27,080 nt of DNA from Hungatella sp. UBA5385 (GTDB lineage Bacteria; Bacillota; Clostridia; Lachnospirales; Lachnospiraceae): contig DHOR01000016.1 in assembly GCA_002409995.1 (NCBI GenBank), positions 109,841 through 136,920 of the forward strand, given 5' to 3'. Position numbers and translations under genes: made by a program. Position 1 is the first letter of the stretch, and each line of letters starts with the position of its first letter. The notes beneath the pieces were generated by a model. It ran no database searches and was not told the DNA's origin. It worked only from the letters and a program-made list of their open reading frames with translations. Shown here piece by piece: positions 22,244 to 27,080 of this stretch.

Positions 22244-23515
22244 ATGAACAAAACCACGTTAAACACCCCTATGCTCATCAGCGGCTGCGGAGACAGGGGC
22301 AATTACAACACCCAGCTTCTCTATTTCACCTGTTCCTCTCTAAGCAGTGATGACAGGCGGATTTATATAATCAGTGACAGAGATGGAAGCCCCAATGTTC
22401 TTGTGCGAGACATGTTCACAGGTGAAGAAAGGACTCTCACAGACAATAAAAATGGGACATTAAAAAGCTATGTTTACTTTGACGGAACACAGAACCGCGG
22501 TCTTGGCAAGGCCAGTGTATGTCTGGACAGCGAGAGAGATATGATCTATTTTATTCAGGACGATAAGATCTGCAAGGTAAAACCTGAAGGTGAAGTTACA
22601 GTGTTAAATCATATTCCAGATAATAGAATGACTGCATTTACTCATGTAAGCTCAGATGGTAAACTTCTCTGTGTGCCTATGACTGATGGACGTTGTCTTG
22701 ATTTTGACCCTGAAACAGAAGGAAGCGGTTTGGATAAGCGGCCTGTCTATAATATTGATGAGCGCATACAGAATGAGAATCTAAACAGCTATCTCTGTGT
22801 TTATAATACGGAAACAGGAGATTTAGAATATGAGAAAACAGTGCCAAAATGCTGGATTACCCATGTTCAGTTTAATCCTGTAAATCCGAATATGATTATG
22901 TACAACAATGAATGGTCATGCTTTTCCTGCGGAATAAGGCGAATTTGGCTCTATGATCATGAAAAGGATACTCTGACTCCTGTAAGAGCAGAAGGAAATG
23001 ACACAAAAGGCGATTCAAAAGGATATACAAGAAGAGCAGAGGATTGGGTCTGCCATGAGATGTGGAGCGATGACGGCACTGCAATCATCTATCATGGAGG
23101 CTACGACAATGGTCCTGCTATGGTGGGCAGGTATGATTTAAACAGCAAAGACTACTATGAAATAGCCCTTCCTGCAGACTACGATGCCTATGGTCATTTT
23201 ACCATGGATCATCAGGGTAATCTGGTGTGTGATGGATATTTTAAATACCCCTGGGATGTAAAGAAGATTCGGGATAACAGTACAGATCATGGTCCTGATC
23301 CCCACAAAAAAGATGCAGAGTATATCTGCAAGGTGATTCCTGACTGGGAAAAAGGAAGTCTGACCTGGATTCCTCTGTGTAAACATGAAAGTGACTGGCT
23401 AGGTCAGGATGCACATCCACACCCTGTTTATAGCCATAGAGGGGACCGGATTTTCTTTAACAGCAGAATGAATAAAACTGTTAATGTATACTGTGTATCT
23501 GCACATACCGATTAG
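22244..23515 (+). CDS. PL22-like oligogalacturonate lyase, beta-propeller
   Basis: This 423-residue protein resembles oligogalacturonate lyases of polysaccharide lyase family 22. It has repeated propeller-blade motifs (IYIISDRDGSPNVLVRD near 40-56), a conserved THVQFNP (His207), CHEMWS (His271) and the C-terminal QDAHPHP (Gln388, His391, His393). The Gln/His/His plus His271 set matches the metal site described for the family (from memory). No signal peptide is present, so it should act in the cytosol, breaking short galacturonides to unsaturated uronates by beta-elimination. The start is the only good ATG, though AAAGGAG is rather far away (12 bases). Usual pectin partners (KduI/KduD, transporters) are absent, so a different uronide is possible. 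Confidence 0.75.
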   Translation: MNKTTLNTPMLISGCGDRGNYNTQLLYFTCSSLSSDDRRIYIISDRDGSPNVLVRDMFTGEERTLTDNKNGTLKSYVYFDGTQNRGLGKASVCLDSERDMIYFIQDDKICKVKPEGEVTVLNHIPDNRMTAFTHVSSDGKLLCVPMTDGRCLDFDPETEGSGLDKRPVYNIDERIQNENLNSYLCVYNTETGDLEYEKTVPKCWITHVQFNPVNPNMIMYNNEWSCFSCGIRRIWLYDHEKDTLTPVRAEGNDTKGDSKGYTRRAEDWVCHEMWSDDGTAIIYHGGYDNGPAMVGRYDLNSKDYYEIALPADYDAYGHFTMDHQGNLVCDGYFKYPWDVKKIRDNSTDHGPDPHKKDAEYICKVIPDWEKGSLTWIPLCKHESDWLGQDAHPHPVYSHRGDRIFFNSRMNKTVNVYCVSAHTD

Positions 23516-23554
23516 TTCTGGGAAACACCAACCGAAGCATAAGGAGGAGCAAAT

Positions 23555-24661
23555 ATGCCGCCAATTAGTGTACTGATTAAACCCGCATCTGGAAACTGCA
23601 ATATGCGTTGTGATTATTGTTTTTATTATGATACCATGTCCAAAAGGGAGCAGCCATCCTACGGAATTATGAGTGTGGAGACATTGGAAGCTGTCATAAA
23701 GAAGGTTTTGGCTTTTGCTGAAGGCAGCTGCACCATTGCCTATCAGGGCGGAGAACCTACCTTATGCGGACTTCCCTTCTTTGAAAAATCCATAGAGTTT
23801 CAAAAAAAGTATAATATAAATCATGTAACCATTCACAATGCACTTCAGACCAATGGCTACCATCTGGACCAGTCGTGGGCGGAATTTTTTGTGAAGAATA
23901 AATTCCTTGTAGGAGTTTCTCTGGATGGAGGTCCTAAGCTTCACGATTATTATAGAAAGAACATTAAGGGAGAGGGCACATTTTTCAAAATAATGGAACA
24001 TGTTGAAATGTTAAAAAAAGCAGGAGTGGAATTTAATATTCTCTCTGTAGTTAACGGAAAGACCGCACCTTCCATTAAGAAGAACTATGAATTTTATAAA
24101 AAAAATCATCTGGACTTTCTTCAATTTATAGCCTGTCTGGACCCTTTGGATGAAGAACCTGGACTGAGAGAATACTCCCTTACTCCGGAAACATATGGCA
24201 GGTTTTTAATTGATTTATTTCATATGTGGTATGAGGACCTAAAAGTCGGGAAACAGCCCTATATCCGTCATTTTGAAAACTACATAGCAATGTTGCTGGG
24301 ACAGGTTCCTGAATCCTGCGATATGCGGGGAACCTGCGGAATGCAGTATGTAGTTGAGGCTGATGGTTCTGTCTATCCCTGTGATTTCTATGTTATTGAT
24401 CGTTACAGACTTGGAAATTTTAATACAGATACAGTAGAAGCCATTGATAAGGTCCGTGAGGAAACAAGCTTTATTCAGGACTCCATTGCAAAAGAGGCAG
24501 CCTGTGAAACATGCCAATACGCTGCGCTGTGCAGAGGCGGTTGCAGAAGAACCAGACAGGAGTCCAATGATCATCACCAGTACTACTGTAAATCCTATCA
24601 GATGTTTTTTGATGCTTGTCTTCCACAAATGCTTGATATTGCAAGAAGAATCCGAGGTTAG
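23555..24661 (+). CDS. Anaerobic sulfatase-maturating enzyme (radical SAM, SPASM)
   Basis: This 368-residue enzyme would convert a Cys or Ser in sulfatases to the formylglycine needed for activity, without oxygen. The radical-SAM cluster motif is Cys15-Cys19-Cys22 (CNMRCDYC), followed by the YQGGEP glycine motif (63-68). The C-terminal SPASM domain has Cys255, 261, 276, 317, 320, 326, 330 and 345, ligating two auxiliary iron-sulfur clusters, and Asp277 beside Cys276 (PCDFY). The spacing closely follows the characterised Clostridium perfringens enzyme, as I remember it. AAGGAGGAG sets the start, 39 bp after the PL22-like gene. No sulfatase lies in the window, so its client is elsewhere or is a non-standard protein. 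Confidence 0.85.
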   Translation: MPPISVLIKPASGNCNMRCDYCFYYDTMSKREQPSYGIMSVETLEAVIKKVLAFAEGSCTIAYQGGEPTLCGLPFFEKSIEFQKKYNINHVTIHNALQTNGYHLDQSWAEFFVKNKFLVGVSLDGGPKLHDYYRKNIKGEGTFFKIMEHVEMLKKAGVEFNILSVVNGKTAPSIKKNYEFYKKNHLDFLQFIACLDPLDEEPGLREYSLTPETYGRFLIDLFHMWYEDLKVGKQPYIRHFENYIAMLLGQVPESCDMRGTCGMQYVVEADGSVYPCDFYVIDRYRLGNFNTDTVEAIDKVREETSFIQDSIAKEAACETCQYAALCRGGCRRTRQESNDHHQYYCKSYQMFFDACLPQMLDIARRIRG

Positions 24662-24680
24662 TTGAATGGAACAGTCTCCA

Positions 24681-24709
24681 TTGCTTTTCCATTTTCTGTC
24701 TGTTATAAT
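24681..24709 (+). promoter_or_regulatory. Promoter of the diguanylate cyclase
   Basis: TTGCTT (24681-24686), a 17-bp spacer and a perfect TATAAT (24704-24709) lie about 78 bp upstream of the GTG start. A second possible -10 (TATAAT near 24757) has a poorer -35. Confidence 0.55.
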
Positions 24710-24786
24710 GAATAAAAGAATTTTGTATTACTTTAGAAACAGACCTGTTTTTTCTATAATAACAGGATATAAGGAGATTTAGCTTC

Positions 24787-27027
24787 GTGATTAATAAGAA
24801 TACACAGGATGAAAAATTAGAATTTTTAATTAATAATGCACCGGGAGCTTTATTTTGCTGCAGATTTGACGAACCTCTGACTATCGTTCAGATGAGTGAA
24901 CCATTCCTGCAGCTTTTTGGGTACACAGAGGAAGAAATAGCCTCTCTGTTCCAGAATAGCTTTTGGGAAATGATTCTGCCGGAAGATCGTGACAGATCCA
25001 AGATAAAAGTTGAGAGCCAGATGCTTTTAGGTGATTTAAAAGAGCTGGAGTATCGTGTCATAAAAAAGGATGGGTCTGTATGCTGGATTCTGGATAAGGG
25101 TCGGCGAATGACGCTGGAGGATGGTCAGGATATATTCTGCTGCGTATTGGTGGATATTACCAAAGGAAAGATTGCTCAGGAAGACCTTCAATTAACTCTG
25201 GAACGATACCAGATCATCATGGATCAGACCAATGATATCGTATTTGAATGGGATATTCCTACAGATAGCTTCACTGTTTCCTCCAACTGGAAAAATAAAA
25301 TTAATTATGAAAGTTTGCCAGATAACTATACTTTGGAAATGCTAAAAAAGTCTCATATCTATCCGGATGATATTGCTCAGATCAATGACTTGGTAAGGAA
25401 AATGTGGGAAGGGGCAGAGTATCTTGAAACTGAGATCCGTTTAAAAACCTTAAATGGTGAATATATATGGTGCAGATTAAGAGCAACACCACAGTTTGAC
25501 TATGAGAGGAAACCTCATAAGGCAGTGGGAGTCATTATAGATATAGACTCTGAGAAGATCAGAGCTCAGAAGCTTCTGGAAAGAGCTCAGTCCGATACAC
25601 TGACAAAGCTTTATAATAAAGGAACTGCTCAAAACATTATTAAAGAGATGATAAACAGAAGAACAGAAGGTTCTATTTCTGCTCTGTTGATTATTGACCT
25701 TGATGATTTTAAGATGGTCAATGATACTATGGGACATCTATTTGGAGACACATTTCTAATGGAAATGTCATCTGAGATGAAGAAGCTATTCCGCAGTAAT
25801 GATGTGGCAGGCAGAATTGGCGGTGATGAATTTATCATCTTTATGGATGGCATAAGTGATGGTTCCATTGCAGAGAGAAAAGCTCAGCAGGTAATTGAAT
25901 GTGTTCAATCCATTACACAGAAAGGCGGAATTGACAGTATGATTTCCTGCAGTATCGGAATCGCCATGGTACCAGACCATGGAACTACATTCCAGGAGCT
26001 CTATAGAAATGCTGACTATGCCCTTTACAATGCTAAAAAGCAGGGAAAAGGCAGATATCAGATGTGCAATGAGCAGATTATTGATGCCGGATATTACATC
26101 GGTATGGCAGGCAATCAAAGAACAGAAATCAATGAGCATATTGATTCAGAATATGATCTAAAGATCAGCGGTTTAAGCAGCAATCTGGTGGAATACATAT
26201 TCGATATTTTATATAAGGGGTCAGACCCCATATCTGCTATCCAGCCTATTTTAGAACTGGTAGGAAGACGTTTTGATGTAAACAGAGTCTATATTTTTGA
26301 AAATACAGATGATAATAAGTACTGCAGCAATACCTTTGAGTGGTGTGATGAGAATACTTCACCTGAGATGGATCATCTTCAGATGATATCTTATGAAGAA
26401 GACTTAGAAGGCGTTTATCTGGATAACTTTGATCATGATGGAGTCTTTTACTGCATGGATATTCAGACTCTTCCTGATGGTCAGAGATTGATTTTGGAGG
26501 CTCAGGGTATTAAATCCATTCTTCAGTGTGCAATTAAGGACAATGGTGTTTTCAGAGGGTATGTAGGCTTTGATGACTGCAGAATCAAACGATTCTGGAC
26601 CAAGGAGCAGATATCTGTTCTTACCTTTATCTCTAAGATATTAAGTATTTTCCTGATGAAACAGCGGGCTCAGGATAAGGCTATAGAAACTGCCAGGGCT
26701 CTTCAGCAGATTCTGGATAATCAGAACTCCTGGATTTATGTGGTGGACAGAAATACTTATGAAATGTACTATATTAATAAAAAAACCAGGAATCTGGTTC
26801 CTGATGCAGAAACTGGTATGACATGTTATGAATCATTCTTTGACAGGACCTCTCCCTGCAGCAGCTGTCCTGCAAGAAATATTAAAGAGGGGCACAACAA
26901 CTGTACTATAGAAGTATTCAACCCTATATTAAATGTATGGTCACTGGCAGATGCTTCATTAATATCCTGGCAGGGGCGTGAGGCTTGTCTCTTATGCTGT
27001 CATGATGTAACAGACTATAAAAAATAA
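24787..27027 (+). CDS. PAS-PAS-GGDEF-GAF-PAS diguanylate cyclase
   Basis: This 746-residue multidomain signalling protein has two N-terminal PAS sensors (about 8-125 and 135-262), a GGDEF catalytic domain (about 275-430), a GAF-like domain (about 470-630) and a third PAS (about 635-745). The active site is intact (GGDEF at 345-349). An inhibitory RxxD site (Arg336-Asp339) lies exactly five residues before it, so it should make cyclic di-GMP with product feedback. The last PAS carries a TCYES...SPCSSCP cysteine set (Cys680, 691, 694), seen in many anaerobe PAS domains and possibly redox or metal responsive. No membrane helix is evident. It starts at GTG with ATAAGGAG about 10 bases upstream. 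No partner or target gene is adjacent. Confidence 0.85.
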   Translation: MINKNTQDEKLEFLINNAPGALFCCRFDEPLTIVQMSEPFLQLFGYTEEEIASLFQNSFWEMILPEDRDRSKIKVESQMLLGDLKELEYRVIKKDGSVCWILDKGRRMTLEDGQDIFCCVLVDITKGKIAQEDLQLTLERYQIIMDQTNDIVFEWDIPTDSFTVSSNWKNKINYESLPDNYTLEMLKKSHIYPDDIAQINDLVRKMWEGAEYLETEIRLKTLNGEYIWCRLRATPQFDYERKPHKAVGVIIDIDSEKIRAQKLLERAQSDTLTKLYNKGTAQNIIKEMINRRTEGSISALLIIDLDDFKMVNDTMGHLFGDTFLMEMSSEMKKLFRSNDVAGRIGGDEFIIFMDGISDGSIAERKAQQVIECVQSITQKGGIDSMISCSIGIAMVPDHGTTFQELYRNADYALYNAKKQGKGRYQMCNEQIIDAGYYIGMAGNQRTEINEHIDSEYDLKISGLSSNLVEYIFDILYKGSDPISAIQPILELVGRRFDVNRVYIFENTDDNKYCSNTFEWCDENTSPEMDHLQMISYEEDLEGVYLDNFDHDGVFYCMDIQTLPDGQRLILEAQGIKSILQCAIKDNGVFRGYVGFDDCRIKRFWTKEQISVLTFISKILSIFLMKQRAQDKAIETARALQQILDNQNSWIYVVDRNTYEMYYINKKTRNLVPDAETGMTCYESFFDRTSPCSSCPARNIKEGHNNCTIEVFNPILNVWSLADASLISWQGREACLLCCHDVTDYKK

Positions 27028-27080
27028 GGGATTTTAAGCAGTTAGAAAAAAGGGTTACGAAATCTTCCATTTTTATATTG

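Noticed and set aside
24720..24770. CCTGTT/AACAGG inverted repeat over a second TATAAT before the GGDEF gene
   Set aside because: Short arms with a long AT-rich loop. It could be an operator, but the evidence is too thin to list as a feature.
1..27080. CRISPR arrays, tRNA or rRNA genes, intact insertion sequences, phage genes, known riboswitches
   Set aside because: No regularly spaced repeats, no cloverleaf or rRNA core sequences, no transposase or integrase, and no riboswitch core recognised by eye on either strand.

Overview
The window reads like a chromosomal segment of a low-GC, strictly anaerobic, spore-forming Firmicute, most likely a Lachnospiraceae/Clostridia gut-type bacterium. The evidence is AT-rich DNA with strong AGGAGG-type ribosome sites, both dipicolinate synthase subunits (endospore formers), an oxygen-independent radical-SAM sulfatase-maturating enzyme, a holin-like type I toxin peptide, and Clostridia-style transporters and PAS/GGDEF proteins. 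The lineage is inferred from gene content only.

Left edge (1-3400) is a scrambled accessory zone. It holds a lipoprotein on the minus strand, a small two-helix membrane protein, two copies of a long perfect-palindrome repeat, a 31-bp module shared by both repeat copies, remnants of protein ends, and a compact type I toxin-antitoxin locus at 1883-2205. The toxin-antitoxin locus has a 31-residue membrane toxin, a hairpin sequestering the toxin Shine-Dalgarno sequence, and a convergent antisense RNA with its own promoter and terminator. A frameshifted and truncated S41 peptidase follows.

3483-8110: two overlapping ABC exporter half-transporters, then a D-2-hydroxyacid (D-lactate type) dehydrogenase. 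8179-13694: a YheO/DauR-type PAS-HTH regulator diverges from a four-gene operon (APC amino-acid permease, DUF401 membrane transporter, PatB/MalY-type PLP C-S lyase, CxxC redoxin). The shared promoter region carries repeated motifs that look like operators. 13891-15360: dpaA-dpaB for spore dipicolinate.

15518-24661 is a carbohydrate region. It contains a long class II aldolase, then a well-promoted operon of TIM-barrel isomerase, Gfo/Idh oxidoreductase and a second TIM-barrel isomerase, then a ROK repressor with a second Gfo/Idh enzyme, then a PL22-like oligogalacturonate-lyase propeller paired with an anaerobic sulfatase-maturating enzyme. No sugar transporter, sugar kinase or sulfatase is present in the window. 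I infer oxidation and isomerisation or elimination chemistry on a glycoside or uronide, with the substrate unknown. The window ends with a PAS-PAS-GGDEF-GAF-PAS diguanylate cyclase with intact active and inhibitory sites.

The least-explained and most interesting items are the type I toxin-antitoxin locus with its long-range RNA complementarity, the YheO-linked C-S lyase/redoxin/transporter operon, and the Gfo/Idh-TIM-barrel-PL22-sulfatase-maturase cluster.
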